Assembly (NCBI GenBank): GCA_965242485.1
Contig: CBDESM010000003.1
Location: 62,001-126,000, forward strand
DNA from: CBDESM01 sp965242485
Lineage (GTDB): Bacteria > Chloroflexota > Dehalococcoidia > Bin125
Direction: 5' to 3'
DNA length: 64,000 nt
This document shows, one piece after another, positions 44,187 to 53,523 of this stretch. Numbering within the stretch: the stretch's first letter is position 1; each line of letters opens with the position of its first letter. Position numbers and translations under genes: made by a program. The notes under the pieces are model-generated. The model had not been told where the DNA came from. It saw only the letters and a list, made by a program, of their open reading frames with translations, and ran no database searches.

Positions 44187-45489
44187 CGGACTGCGCGAGA
44201 TCGCGGGCACGGAGGGCGCGGTCACCCCGAAGCTGAGCCCAGACGGGAAGCTGATCTCGTTCGTACGCGAGGGCAACCTGCACGTGATCGGCAGCAACGG
44301 CGAAGGCCCGCGTGCGCTGACCGACGGCGCGGAGGACGGGCTCACTTTCGGCCTCGCCGACTACATCGCGCAGGAAGAGTTCGGCCAGCTGCACGGGCAC
44401 TGGTGGAGCCGCGACAGCAGCCGAATCGCATATTTGCGCGCCGACTCGCGGCATATCCCGCAGTACTCAATCGTGCATCAAGGCGGCTCCGCGGTGGACG
44501 CGGAGACGCATCGCTATCCGTTCGCCGGAGCGGAGAACCCAAAAGTCGAGCTGCATCTCACGGATGTGGCCGGTGGCGAAGCGCGACAGTTGCCGCTGCC
44601 GGACGAGGACGGATACCTCGTGCGGGTCGCGTGGTGGCCGGATCCGTCCGCGGAGACCGGGCGGTTGATGATCCAGTGGCTGGATCGGGCGCAAAATCGG
44701 CTGCGCTTGATCGCGTTCGACTCCGCCGGCACGGCGACGACGCTGATCGACGAGGTGCAGGAGCCGTGGATCAACGTGACCCACGACGCGCGCGGGCTGG
44801 AGGATGGCCGTTTCATCTGGTCGAGCGAGGAATCGGGGTACTGGCATTTGTATCTGCACGCCGCCGACGGCGAGCGCATCCGCGCGCTGACATCGGGCGA
44901 CTGGCCCGTCAGCGGCATCATCGGCGTGGACGAACCACGCGGGCAGTTGTACGTTTCGGCCGCCCGCGAATCTCCGCTGCAACGGCACGCATACCGCGTC
45001 TCGCTGGAGGGAGGCGGGATCGAGCGGCTGAGCGCCGATGGCGGACTCAACGGCGCGGTGCTCTCCCACGATGGAAAATGGCTCGCAACGGTGCGACACT
45101 CGCTCAGCGAACCGCCGTCGATCTCGCTGCAACCGGCGCAAGGCGGCGAACCGCAGGTGTTGTTCGAGCAGCCCGAGGTGACCCCGGAAGCGCTTGATCT
45201 GAACGTGCCCGAATTGATCAGTCTGCCCGCATCGGACGGCACTGAATTGTACGGCGCGTTGTACCGTCCCGATGACTCGGAAGCGCCGCCGCCGCTCATC
45301 GTCGCCGTCTACGGCGGGCCGCATGCGCAGACGGTACTGGACGCTTGGGCGCTCACGGTAGATCTGCGCGCGCAATATCTGGCGCAGCAGGGCTATATGG
45401 TGCTCAAACTCGACAACCGCGGCATGGCCGGGCGGGGCCTCAAGTTCGAATCGCACCTGCACCGCAATATGGGCACGGTCGAGGTAGAA

Positions 45490-45518
45490 GATCAGTCGGC
45501 GATCCAGATCAGTCGGCG
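45490..45518 (+). repeat. 17-bp tandem duplication causing the S9 frameshift
   Basis: GATCAGTCGGCG occurs at 45490-45501 and again at 45507-45518, separated by ATCCA. The duplicated unit is GATCAGTCGGCGATCCA. Removing it joins VEVEDQSA directly to AVEYLAAQ in the family-like reading. Confidence 0.9.
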
Positions 45519-46082
45519 GCAGTTGAATACTTGGCCGCGCAGGGGCGGATCGATCCCGATCGAGTCGGCATCTACGGCTGGTCCTACGGCGGCTATATGA
45601 GCGTGATGGCGATGCTGCGCGAGCCGCAACGCTACAAAGTCGGCGTCGCCGGCGCACCCGTTTCAGATTGGGACGGATACGATACGGGCTACACCGAACG
45701 CTACATGGGAACGCCGCAGGACAACGCCGAAGGCTACAAAGAAGCGAGCCTGCTCACGCATGCGGCCAACTTGCAGGGCAAGCTGCTGCTCGTCCACGGC
45801 GGCATCGACGAGAACGTGCATTTCCGCCACACGGCGCGGCTGATCACGGCGCTGACCCAGCAGGACAAGGATTACGATCTGCTGCTGTTCCCCCAAGAGC
45901 GCCACATGCCCCGCGACCGCCAAGGCCTCGAGTACCAAGAACGCAAGCTGGCCGAATACTTCGCCACGAATCTGTAGGAGCGTCTGCGGGAGCGCCGGAA
46001 CGGGTCAGGACTGCGCCCGTCCGATCGGCTTGGCTGATCCGCCCGCCCGGTCGCGGCCATGCGTTGCGGTAGGATGTGGGCG

Positions 46083-46865
46083 ATGCCCGTGCCGACGACC
46101 GTTTCGGAGGCCGCCGATCTGCTGGGGATCGGGATCGACGCGCCGGTAGACGCGGTGCGGGAGCGCTACCGATCCTTGGCGCGGGTCTTCCACCCCGACC
46201 GCAATCCCGACGACGACGCGGCCGGCGAGCGGATGCTGGAGCTCAATGCCGCCGTCGACCTGCTGCTCGGCTCCGACGCGCCCGCCATCGAGCAGATCGT
46301 CGAGCCGGAGGGCCCGTCGCGGTCGCTGACCCGGCGCGAGAAGCGGCGCGAGGCGGCGATCCGCGAGGCGCTGCACAACCTGCCCTACGGCGTCTACGTG
46401 ATCGGCACGGTCACGGCCGAGGGCCAGCCCAACGCGATGGTGGCCGACTGGGTGATGCAGGTCGCCTTCAAGCCGCGCATCCTCGCGGTCTCGTTCGAGC
46501 GCGACGCCTCCTCGCTGCGCAACGTGCGCGACACGCGGCAGCTCACGGTCAGCCTGCTGCCGGAGGAGGGGATGGACCTGGCCGCGCGCTTCCTGCAGCC
46601 GTCGGACCCGTCGAAGGTGAAGGGCCGTTCGGCGGCGGCGACGGCGGAGCGGGTCGACAAGATGCGCGGCGCCGCCTACCGCCGGCTCGAGGGCGGCGCG
46701 CCGGTGCTCGACGACGCGCTCTGCTGGATCGCCTGCGAGGCGCAGCAGTTCGTGCCGATCGGCGAGCACGTGCTGGTGCTCGCCCGCGTCGTCGACGGCG
46801 CGCGCGACCTGCTGGAGGGCGCGCCGCTGACCTCGACCTATACCGGCTGGGTGTATGGCGGCTGA
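46083..46865 (+). CDS. J-domain/flavin reductase fusion protein
   Basis: A 260-residue protein. Residues 1-70 look like a DnaJ J-domain: ADLLGIGIDAPVDAVRERYRSLA (short: YRSLARVFHPDRNP) with the HPD triad at 37-39 and a following AAGERMLELNAAVDLL helix. After a linker, residues about 95-255 form an FMN-binding split-barrel flavin reductase domain (GVYVIGTVTAEGQPNAMVADW, abbreviated VTAEGQPNAMVADW; then SFERDASSLRNVRDT). J-domains recruit Hsp70; a flavin-reductase partner is not a combination I know. TAGGAT lies 7 nt before the ATG. The MFS gene overlaps the 3' end by 11 nt. Confidence 0.75.
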   Translation: MPVPTTVSEAADLLGIGIDAPVDAVRERYRSLARVFHPDRNPDDDAAGERMLELNAAVDLLLGSDAPAIEQIVEPEGPSRSLTRREKRREAAIREALHNLPYGVYVIGTVTAEGQPNAMVADWVMQVAFKPRILAVSFERDASSLRNVRDTRQLTVSLLPEEGMDLAARFLQPSDPSKVKGRSAAATAERVDKMRGAAYRRLEGGAPVLDDALCWIACEAQQFVPIGEHVLVLARVVDGARDLLEGAPLTSTYTGWVYGG

Positions 46866-48183
46866 TCCGCGCGCCATCGCGCTCGCGCACGGCCAGCACG
46901 CGACGCCGGCGCCGCCTCCGACCGCCGCCGTCCCCTCCGCGCCCGCCGCTGCGCCCGCCCGCGGCCGGCTGCGGCTGCGCACCTTCGAGTCGTTCCGCGA
47001 GCCCGGCTTCGCCTGGTTCTACGTCTCGACCCTGGGCCAGATGGGCGCGGCGATCATGCAGATCTTCGTGCGCACCTTCCTCGTCTACGAGCTGACCGGC
47101 TCCTACCTCGCGATCGGGATCACCTCCATCGCCGGCGCGATACCGCAGCTGCTGCTCGGGCCCTACGGGGGCGTGATCGCCGACCGCTTCCCCAAGCGCA
47201 CGGTCACGCAGGTCTTCCAGCTGGTGGGGCTGGCGAACACGCTGGTCATCGGCACGCTGGCCGTGCTGGGCCTGCTCGAGTACTGGCACCTGGTCGTGAC
47301 GGCGATCTTCCAAGGGGTGCTGGTGGCGATGATGGTGCCGGCGCGGCAGGCGATGGTCTCGGAGATCGTCAGCCGCGAGCAGATCATGAACGGGGTCTCG
47401 CTGAACAACTCGGCGATGAACCTGATGCAGTTCCTGGGCCCGGCGCTGGGCGGCGTGCTGCTGGCCACGATCGGGGCCGGGCCGACCTTCTACGTGATGG
47501 CCGGCGGCTACGTGATCGCGATCCTGACGATGCTGAAGATCCCGTTCGTGCCGGCCCAGGCGCAGGGGCGGGGCGGCGGCTGGCGCGAGGCCGGGGCCGA
47601 CATCGCCGGCGGCTTCCGCTACATGGCCGCGCACCCGACGCTGCGGCTGGTGCTGCTGCTCTCCTTCGTCGTCTCGGCGCTGGGGATGCCGTTCCAGCAG
47701 CTGGTGCCGGGCTTCGTGCAGGACGTGTTCAACGCCAACGCGGCGACGGCCGGGCTGGTCGTGATGATGTCGGCCTTCGGCGCGGTGGTCGCGTCGCTGA
47801 TCCTGGCCTCGCTGAAGCGGGTCAGGCGCGGCTGGATGCTGCTCGGCGCGAGCGTCGTGCTGGCCGCGGCCCTGCTCGGCATCTCGGTCTCGAATTGGAT
47901 CGTGCTGACCGGGCTGCTGATGCTGCTGCTCGGCGTCGGCCAGGCCGGGCGGATGTCGCTCTCCTCGACGCTGGTGCAGGAGCAGGCCGACCCGAAGTAC
48001 CGCGGGCGCGCGATGAGCGTGCTGATGATGCAGTTCGCGCTGATGCAGCTGGGCGCGTTCCTGCTCAGCATCGTCGCCGAGGGCACCGGCATCCGCCCCG
48101 TCGTCGCCGCCATGAGCATCGGCCTGGTCGCGCTGACCGCCCTGGCCGCCGTCGCCATGCCCGCCCTGCGGCGGCTCGACTGA
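46855..48183 (+). CDS. MFS transporter (MFS_3/EntS-like)
   Basis: A 442-residue major-facilitator exporter-like protein with 11-12 hydrophobic helices after an Ala/Pro-rich N-terminal extension of about 45 residues. The loop motif GVIADRFPKRTV between helices 2 and 3 is the MFS signature. Similar proteins export siderophores or drugs. It overlaps the J-domain/flavin reductase gene by 11 nt, implying coupled translation and perhaps a shared substrate. Confidence 0.85.
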   Translation: MAADPRAIALAHGQHATPAPPPTAAVPSAPAAAPARGRLRLRTFESFREPGFAWFYVSTLGQMGAAIMQIFVRTFLVYELTGSYLAIGITSIAGAIPQLLLGPYGGVIADRFPKRTVTQVFQLVGLANTLVIGTLAVLGLLEYWHLVVTAIFQGVLVAMMVPARQAMVSEIVSREQIMNGVSLNNSAMNLMQFLGPALGGVLLATIGAGPTFYVMAGGYVIAILTMLKIPFVPAQAQGRGGGWREAGADIAGGFRYMAAHPTLRLVLLLSFVVSALGMPFQQLVPGFVQDVFNANAATAGLVVMMSAFGAVVASLILASLKRVRRGWMLLGASVVLAAALLGISVSNWIVLTGLLMLLLGVGQAGRMSLSSTLVQEQADPKYRGRAMSVLMMQFALMQLGAFLLSIVAEGTGIRPVVAAMSIGLVALTALAAVAMPALRRLD

Positions 48184-48204
48184 GACCGGACGGCGCAGTC
48201 CCGC

Positions 48205-48870
48205 TCAGTCGGCCCAAATGCGGCTGAAGTCGAGCGTGAGGCTTGGAAGTTCCGGGCCGACTTCGAGTTCATCGGGGCGCTGGTGGGTTTCGGGCGCGTT
48301 GCCGGGGCGGTAGACGAGGACCTGCTTGTCGAAGGGGTCTACCAAAAGGCCGACGGAGACACCGAGTTCGATCCAGTGCTCCATCTTCTCTTCCTGCTGG
48401 GAGCGGCGATCCGAAGGCGACTGCACCTCGATCACGAACTCCGGCGCGACCGGCCAGTAGTCGGGACGCTGATCTCGGGGGCCGAGCGAATCAGCCCGCT
48501 CGCGGCTGATCCAGCTGACGTCGGGCGCGTATTTCACGCCGGGGATCGGTTCATAGCCGCCGGAACTCTCCCGCGTCACGCCGCGGGGGCCGGTGTGGTC
48601 CCAAGTCCAAGTCTGCACGTAGCAATCGCCGCCGATTTCGGACGAGCCGCCGCCTGCGGGCATGGTGATCACCAACTCTCCCTTGGGGCTCACCTCGAAC
48701 AGCAGGCCCGGATGTTCGTCGTGAAGATCGCGGAGCAGCTCGTCCGTGATCTCGAATCCATCGGTCGGCTCGATCCGGGCCACCCCGATACAGGGCGGCA
48801 ACTGCAAGTCCAGCGCCGTCCGCCCCGCCACTGCCGGCGCATGTTCAACGGGTGCTGTCGCGATAACCAT
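48205..48870 (-). CDS. Uma2-family endonuclease-like protein, coupled operon gene 3
   Basis: A 221-residue Uma2/DUF820 protein: VKYAPDVSWISRERAD, PEFVIEVQSPSDRRSQQEEKMEHW and LVDPFDKQVLVYRP. The ATG overlaps the upstream Uma2 stop by 1 nt (TGATG), so it depends on translational coupling. It is last of three such genes and ends next to the convergent MFS gene. Confidence 0.85.
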   Translation of the reverse strand: MVIATAPVEHAPAVAGRTALDLQLPPCIGVARIEPTDGFEITDELLRDLHDEHPGLLFEVSPKGELVITMPAGGGSSEIGGDCYVQTWTWDHTGPRGVTRESSGGYEPIPGVKYAPDVSWISRERADSLGPRDQRPDYWPVAPEFVIEVQSPSDRRSQQEEKMEHWIELGVSVGLLVDPFDKQVLVYRPGNAPETHQRPDELEVGPELPSLTLDFSRIWAD

Positions 48871-49565
48871 CAGAGCTCCCAGATGCGGCGGAAATCGATG
48901 GTCAGGCCGGGCATCTCCGGGCCGACCTCGAGCGTTTCGGGGCGGTCGTAGACGACGGGCTCGCGCTCCGGGCGGTAAAAGTGGACCTCTTCCTCGAACG
49001 GGTCGATCAGCCAGCCGACCTCTACCTCGTTGGCGATCCACATCCGCATCTTGCCGCGCTGCTGATCGATGTCGTCGGACGGGGACACGACTTCGGCGAC
49101 GAAGCTGGGCGGGACGGGCAGGGCCTGCGGCAGCGCGTTGCCCTCGCCCAGCAGCGCCGCTCGCGCCGCGCTCAGCCAGCTCACGTCCGGCTCGCGGCGG
49201 CCCAGCCCCTTGATCAAGTACGCGCCGGCCGATTCGCGCAGGCGTCCACCGCCGCCCGCCAGCAGCCAGATCCCGATCTGAATGATCAGTTCGGCGTGGA
49301 TATCCGCCGATTTGCCGCCTGCGCCCACGGTGATCACCGCCTCCCCGTTCTCATCGACCTCGATCAGGAAATAGCCGTTGCCGGCATCGTCAAGCGCCGC
49401 GAGCAACTCGTCGCCGAGTCCCGCCTCGCACAACGCGCGCCGCACCGGGCGCGGGAACAGCTCCGCGATCAGCGCGTTGGCGTCGCCTTCAAGATCATGC
49501 CCGCGCAGCCGCTCGATCAGGTCGGCGACGATCTCGGACGGCGTCTCGACCGGTGCGGTAACCAT
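48870..49565 (-). CDS. Uma2-family endonuclease-like protein, coupled operon gene 2
   Basis: A 231-residue Uma2/DUF820 protein with an N-terminal helical extension: REPDVSWLSAAR, PSFVAEVVSPSDDIDQQRGKMRMW and LIDPFEEEVHFYRPERE. It overlaps both neighbours by TGATG junctions. It is the most diverged of the three: the substrate-side Gln/Arg pattern differs while acidic residues and Lys remain. Confidence 0.85.
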   Translation of the reverse strand: MVTAPVETPSEIVADLIERLRGHDLEGDANALIAELFPRPVRRALCEAGLGDELLAALDDAGNGYFLIEVDENGEAVITVGAGGKSADIHAELIIQIGIWLLAGGGGRLRESAGAYLIKGLGRREPDVSWLSAARAALLGEGNALPQALPVPPSFVAEVVSPSDDIDQQRGKMRMWIANEVEVGWLIDPFEEEVHFYRPEREPVVYDRPETLEVGPEMPGLTIDFRRIWEL

Positions 49566-50269
49566 CAGTCGGTCCAGATGCGGGCGAAGCTGATCGTGAG
49601 GCCGGGAAGTTCCGGGCCGACTTCGAGACTGGCCGGACGCTTGTGCAACTCGACCTCCGCGCCGGGGCGGTAGATGTGGACTTCTTCCTCGAACGGGTCG
49701 ACCAGCCAGCCGACGGAGACTCCTCCCTGCATCCATTCGGCCATTTTCTCGTGCTGCTGCGAGAGCCGATCGCTGGGAGAGACGATTTCTATGATGAACT
49801 CCGGCACTGTCGGCCAATAGTCCCGCCGCCGCTCATCCGCCGTCAGCGCGTCGTAGCGCCGCCTGCTGATCCACGACAGGTCCGGCTGCCGCTTGGCGAA
49901 GCCGAGTGCCGTCTCGAATTGATAGCCGCCCGAACTCTCGCGCGTGATCCCGTCGCCGGGCTCAACCGTCCAGTTGCCGACGATCCGCCCGAACTCGTTG
50001 CCGATCTCCGAACCGCGGTCGCCCGCCGCCATGGTGACGACCAGATCCCCGCGCGCGCTCACTTCGAAGAGCAGCTCCGGCCTCGCTTCGCCGAGCTTGC
50101 GCAGGAAATCATCCGTGATCTCGCAATCCTCGGCGAACGTGTACGTCGCTGCGGAAGCGCCGCAGGGCAGCCAGTCGCGCGGGCCCGTTTCGGCTGCCTG
50201 GACGGATTCCACCCTTGGCTCCGCCACGGCCGCGGGCGGGCGCGATACCGGCGCCTGCGCTGTCGTCAT
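49565..50269 (-). CDS. Uma2-family endonuclease-like protein, coupled operon gene 1
   Basis: A 234-residue Uma2/DUF820 protein: RQPDLSWISRRRYD, PEFIIEIVSPSDRLSQQHEKMAEW and LVDPFEEEVHIYRPGAE. The ATG at 50269 follows GGAG by 7 nt; an in-frame GTG at 50290 directly abuts a TACCCT -10 box, so transcription would begin too late to include it. It leads the three-gene unit. Confidence 0.85.
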   Translation of the reverse strand: MTTAQAPVSRPPAAVAEPRVESVQAAETGPRDWLPCGASAATYTFAEDCEITDDFLRKLGEARPELLFEVSARGDLVVTMAAGDRGSEIGNEFGRIVGNWTVEPGDGITRESSGGYQFETALGFAKRQPDLSWISRRRYDALTADERRRDYWPTVPEFIIEIVSPSDRLSQQHEKMAEWMQGGVSVGWLVDPFEEEVHIYRPGAEVELHKRPASLEVGPELPGLTISFARIWTD

Positions 50270-50373
50270 CCCCGTCTCCGTTCCCTTCACAGGGTACGGC
50301 AGCCGGCACGCGCGCGACGGCTTTTACATTGTCGAGGGGCGCTAACCTGCGGGGGATCGAACGGAGGCGCGGC

Positions 50374-50814
50374 GTGATCATTTCGCTGGACCATGTCGGC
50401 ATCGTCGCGCACGATCTCGACGAGGCGGGGGACGTGCTGGTCGACCAGCTCGGGCTCGCTTACGACACTGAGCGCACGCCCTTCCCCGAGGGCGGCTACT
50501 TCGCGCCCGAGCGGACCAAGATCTTCTTCGTCAAGGTCAACCTCGGCGAGACCCGGATCGAAATCCTGCTGCCCGACGACAACGACTCGGGCATCGGCAA
50601 GTTCCTCGAGCGGCGCGGGGCCGGGCTGCACCACCTCGGCTACGGCTCGACCGACGTGGTCGGGGATACCAAGCTGTTCATCGAGCGCGGGCTGCGCTAC
50701 ATCGATTTCGGCGGGCCGATCGAGGAGATCACCGCCTCGTTCTTCCATCCCAAGTCGGCCGCCGGCATCCTGACCGAGATCGTGCCCGACCGCACGGGGC
50801 TACGGCCCGAATAG
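50374..50814 (+). CDS. mce: Methylmalonyl-CoA epimerase-like VOC protein
   Basis: A 146-residue vicinal-oxygen-chelate protein close to methylmalonyl-CoA epimerase, interconverting the R and S forms in propionyl-CoA metabolism. Metal ligands: His in LDHVGIVAHDLD, Glu in ETRIEILLP, His in GLHHLGY and Glu in GILTEIV. The GTG start follows GGAGG by 6 nt; TAACCT is the likely -10. No mutase gene is adjacent. Confidence 0.8.
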   Translation: MIISLDHVGIVAHDLDEAGDVLVDQLGLAYDTERTPFPEGGYFAPERTKIFFVKVNLGETRIEILLPDDNDSGIGKFLERRGAGLHHLGYGSTDVVGDTKLFIERGLRYIDFGGPIEEITASFFHPKSAAGILTEIVPDRTGLRPE

Positions 50815-50882
50815 CCCGGCGGGTAACCGCCGGCTAACCGATCCGCGCTCGCGGCGGCGGGTCGGCTCCATACAATTGCGGC

Positions 50883-51776
50883 ATGACCTCGCCGCTCGAA
50901 GCGCTGATTCCCGGCTCGCCGCGCAAGCGCCTCGCCCTCGTGCTCTCGGGCGGCGGCAACCTCGGCGTGGTCCAGGTTCCCTTCCTGCAGGCGCTGATCG
51001 ATCTCGACGTCCGCCCCGACCTGATCGTGGGCGCGTCGGTCGGCTCGCTCAACGGCGCGTTCCTCGCCTTCCATCCCGACAACCTGCACGGGCTCGCCGA
51101 GCTCTGGCTCTCGCTGCGCGATCAGCGGCTCTGGTCGCGCAACGTGCTCGAGATCGGCCAGTCGCTGCTGTTCAAGCGGATGTCGCTCTACTCCAACGAC
51201 TTCCTGCGCCGGCTGATCGAGCCGCACGTGACCATCGACGAGATTTCCGCCGCGCAGATCCCGCTCTTCATCACCGCGACCAACCTGACCACGGGGCGCA
51301 AGCACATCTTCTCCAACGGCCCCGTGATCGACTCGATCATGGCCTCCTCGGCCGTGCCCGGGCTGTTCCCGCCCGTCCGCATCCGCGGCGAGTGGTTCGT
51401 CGACGGGATCGTGGCGACGGGGCTGGACTTGGACACGGCGATCTCGCAGGGCGCGACCGAGATCATCGCGGTCGACCTGGGCGCGCCGCCCTCGCCGCAC
51501 CGGCCCAAGTGGATGGGCGACGTGATCGCCCGCAGCTGGGAGATCGCCGTCGAGCGGCGCACCGAGCGCGAGCTCGATCACCTCGCGCCCGAAGTGCCCA
51601 CCGTGGTGCTGCGGCCCGGCCTCAGCGCGCACCGCTCGGCCTCGTTCGAGGACGTCCAGCACCTCTACGAGTCCGCGCAGGGCATGGCGCCGCACCTGAT
51701 CGACCGCGCGCGGCGGCCCGACGGGCGCTGGATCCCCGGCGTCTACGAGGGCGCGGTGCCGGTCGGCACGGCCTGA
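50883..51776 (+). CDS. Patatin-like phospholipase
   Basis: A 297-residue patatin-like serine lipase. The oxyanion motif is LVLSGGGNLGVVQV, the nucleophile Ser sits in GASVGSLNG near residue 57, and the catalytic Asp in FVDGI. It should hydrolyse acyl chains of lipids. Leaderless start: TACAAT 6 nt before the ATG. The 3' end overlaps the convergent zinc-ribbon gene by 34 nt. Confidence 0.9.
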   Translation: MTSPLEALIPGSPRKRLALVLSGGGNLGVVQVPFLQALIDLDVRPDLIVGASVGSLNGAFLAFHPDNLHGLAELWLSLRDQRLWSRNVLEIGQSLLFKRMSLYSNDFLRRLIEPHVTIDEISAAQIPLFITATNLTTGRKHIFSNGPVIDSIMASSAVPGLFPPVRIRGEWFVDGIVATGLDLDTAISQGATEIIAVDLGAPPSPHRPKWMGDVIARSWEIAVERRTERELDHLAPEVPTVVLRPGLSAHRSASFEDVQHLYESAQGMAPHLIDRARRPDGRWIPGVYEGAVPVGTA

Positions 51777-51979
51777 TCCGGCCCTGCATTCGGCGCGGGA
51801 TCCGGCATCTGCCCGGCCCGCATCGGCGGCAGCACCGTCGTCCGCCAGCCGCAGCGGTGGCAGGGCGGGAACTCCGCCGCTCCCGCCACGTTGCCCAGGA
51901 AGCGCCGGCAGCTGGGGCAGCTCATCCGCACCGCGCCGGGCGGCGTCGCTTTGGGCCGTTCGCGTCCCGCCTCGCTCAT
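51743..51979 (-). CDS. Small zinc-ribbon protein downstream of a terminase
   Basis: A 78-residue protein with two CxxC knuckles (SCPSC and PCHRC) 18-20 residues apart, a zinc ribbon, and a long Pro/Ala-rich tail. It resembles Com-type zinc-ribbon proteins of Mu-like phages in size and motif. AAGGA lies 8 nt before the ATG. It follows the terminase gene by 28 nt on the same strand, suggesting one transcript. Confidence 0.6.
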   Translation of the reverse strand: MSEAGRERPKATPPGAVRMSCPSCRRFLGNVAGAAEFPPCHRCGWRTTVLPPMRAGQMPDPAPNAGPDQAVPTGTAPS

Positions 51980-52007
51980 GTTTCCGTTCCTTTCACCGAA
52001 TCAGCAG

Positions 52008-53477
52008 TCAGGCGTAGCGCCCGTATTCGGCAGCGCCGCGCCGGGCCGGCTGCGGGCCGCGGCGCGGGAACTCGATCCGCACTTCGCGCGCCCGCCGCGC
52101 GGCGGCCTTGCGCCCGCGGCCCAAAGACCCACCCGCGCGCTCGGCCTGCTCGTGCATGTAGCGGTCGGCGTCCATCAGGTCGTCGTCGCGCTTGGCCGGC
52201 TGCTGCACGCCGCCTTCGCGCTCGGAGGGCGGCTCCCAGACGTAGTCGCGCATCCGCTCCGGGAAGCGCTCCAGATCGGGCGCGTACCACGAGCGCGGGC
52301 GCCCGTCGCCGCCCGGCTCCAGCAGCCGCTGCACCAGCGAGATCCCGCGCAGCACGGAGCCGGAGCCGCCCTCCGACGGCTCGATCCGGACCTGCTGCCG
52401 CCGCATCGCGTCGATCCAAGCCATCTGCGTGCGGTCCGCGCGCCAGCTGATCCTGCCGAAGCGTTCCTGCTGCTCCTCAATCCAGCGCTCGAGCCGCTCG
52501 TAGACGCCCGGTCCGCGCTGCTCGAACTCGGCCACGCGGATCAGCTGCCCCTCCTCCGTCAGCCCAGCCACGACCGCTGCCGTGAAATGCGCCCACGGGC
52601 TGGTGCCGCCGAAATCCAGTCCGCCCACCATCCGCCGGAACTGCGGCAGCGGCGCAGTCCAGCAGTGCACCGACGGCTCGAAGCGCTCGTAGACGGTGCC
52701 GAAGGGCGCGTCGAACCGGCCCTCGATGAAGCGGTCGACCCACTCGGCCGGCTGCATCGCGCGCTGCTGCGCCTCGTAATTCGACGCCAAGTGCGGGTTG
52801 TCGGCGATCTTCGACTGGATGAACAGCACCCGCCCGCCGCACGCCTCCAGCTCCCGCTCCGGCAGCTCGCGCTTGACGAACCACTGCTCGAACCAGCCCG
52901 GATGCGGGTTCGAGGCGGCCACGAAGTAGTAGTAGAGCTGATTCGGGTGCCGCAGCCGCGTCAGCAGCATCCGCGCCGCGTTGACCGAGACCTCGCCCGC
53001 CTCGTCGATGAAGACCGCCCCGTACTCCTGCGAACCCAGCCCGGCCCACTCCGTCAGGTGCCGGAAGTAGATCGTCGACGTCACGCCCGGCGGCCAATCG
53101 TGGCAGCGCAGCGAGACCGACTGCGGCTGCGAGCGCCGCTGCTCCTCGATCCAGCCGGGCGGGCAGCTCTCGAAGAACTCCTCCATCGTCGTCGTCCGCA
53201 GCGATTCATAGCGGTGCCGCGCGACCAGGATGCGCGTGCCTTGGTGGTGCAGCGCCGTATCGATTGCCAGCTCGACCAGCGCCCGCGTCTTGCCGCCGCC
53301 CATCGCGCCCCCGTAACCGACCAGCGCGATCCCCTTCTCCGGCGTCCGATCCAGCGTCAGGTAGAGCTCGCGCTGCTTCGCCGTCGGCTCGAACCCGCGC
53401 TCCGCCCACAGATGCGGGTCGCGCTCCCAGGCCGGATCGTGCCATTGCAGGTTCGGCTGTGCTTCCGTGTCTTGCAT
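52008..53477 (-). CDS. Phage terminase large subunit, isolated
   Basis: A 489-residue terminase large subunit, the ATP-driven DNA-packaging motor and nuclease of tailed phages. Walker A-like GYGGAMGGGKT ends near residue 64, Walker B VFIDEAGE near 155, and the RNase H-like nuclease has GGLDFGG near 280 and DDLMDADRY near 435. TAATAT lies 7 nt before the ATG at 53477 (a second ATG at 53486 lies within the spacer), so the start is leaderless. No portal, capsid, tail or integrase gene is near; it may be a phage relic or a domesticated gene. Confidence 0.85.
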   Translation of the reverse strand: MQDTEAQPNLQWHDPAWERDPHLWAERGFEPTAKQRELYLTLDRTPEKGIALVGYGGAMGGGKTRALVELAIDTALHHQGTRILVARHRYESLRTTTMEEFFESCPPGWIEEQRRSQPQSVSLRCHDWPPGVTSTIYFRHLTEWAGLGSQEYGAVFIDEAGEVSVNAARMLLTRLRHPNQLYYYFVAASNPHPGWFEQWFVKRELPERELEACGGRVLFIQSKIADNPHLASNYEAQQRAMQPAEWVDRFIEGRFDAPFGTVYERFEPSVHCWTAPLPQFRRMVGGLDFGGTSPWAHFTAAVVAGLTEEGQLIRVAEFEQRGPGVYERLERWIEEQQERFGRISWRADRTQMAWIDAMRRQQVRIEPSEGGSGSVLRGISLVQRLLEPGGDGRPRSWYAPDLERFPERMRDYVWEPPSEREGGVQQPAKRDDDLMDADRYMHEQAERAGGSLGRGRKAAARRAREVRIEFPRRGPQPARRGAAEYGRYA

Positions 53478-53523
53478 GCGCCGCATATTAGCACTGATGT
53501 ACCAAAACTGCGGCTGCCCGCGG

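Larger units (their letters stand above)
43807..45977 (+). pseudogene. S9-family prolyl oligopeptidase (DPP4-like), frameshifted
   Basis: The beta-propeller (residues 1 to about 480) reads in one frame from the ATG at 43807. After GTVEVEDQSA the frame breaks because a 17-bp segment is tandemly duplicated (45490-45506), giving a stop at 45598-45600. The continuation in the other frame is intact: AAVEYLAAQGRIDPDRVGIYGWSYGGYMS with nucleophile Ser in GWSYGG, Asp in HGGIDENV and His in ERHMP, to 45977. Deleting one repeat copy restores a protein of about 717 residues. It is a young lesion, a reversible switch or an assembly error. Confidence 0.85.

Noticed and set aside
51743..53477. Intact prophage
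   Set aside because: No portal, capsid, tail, lysis or integrase genes on either side; flanks are a patatin and an MFS transporter.
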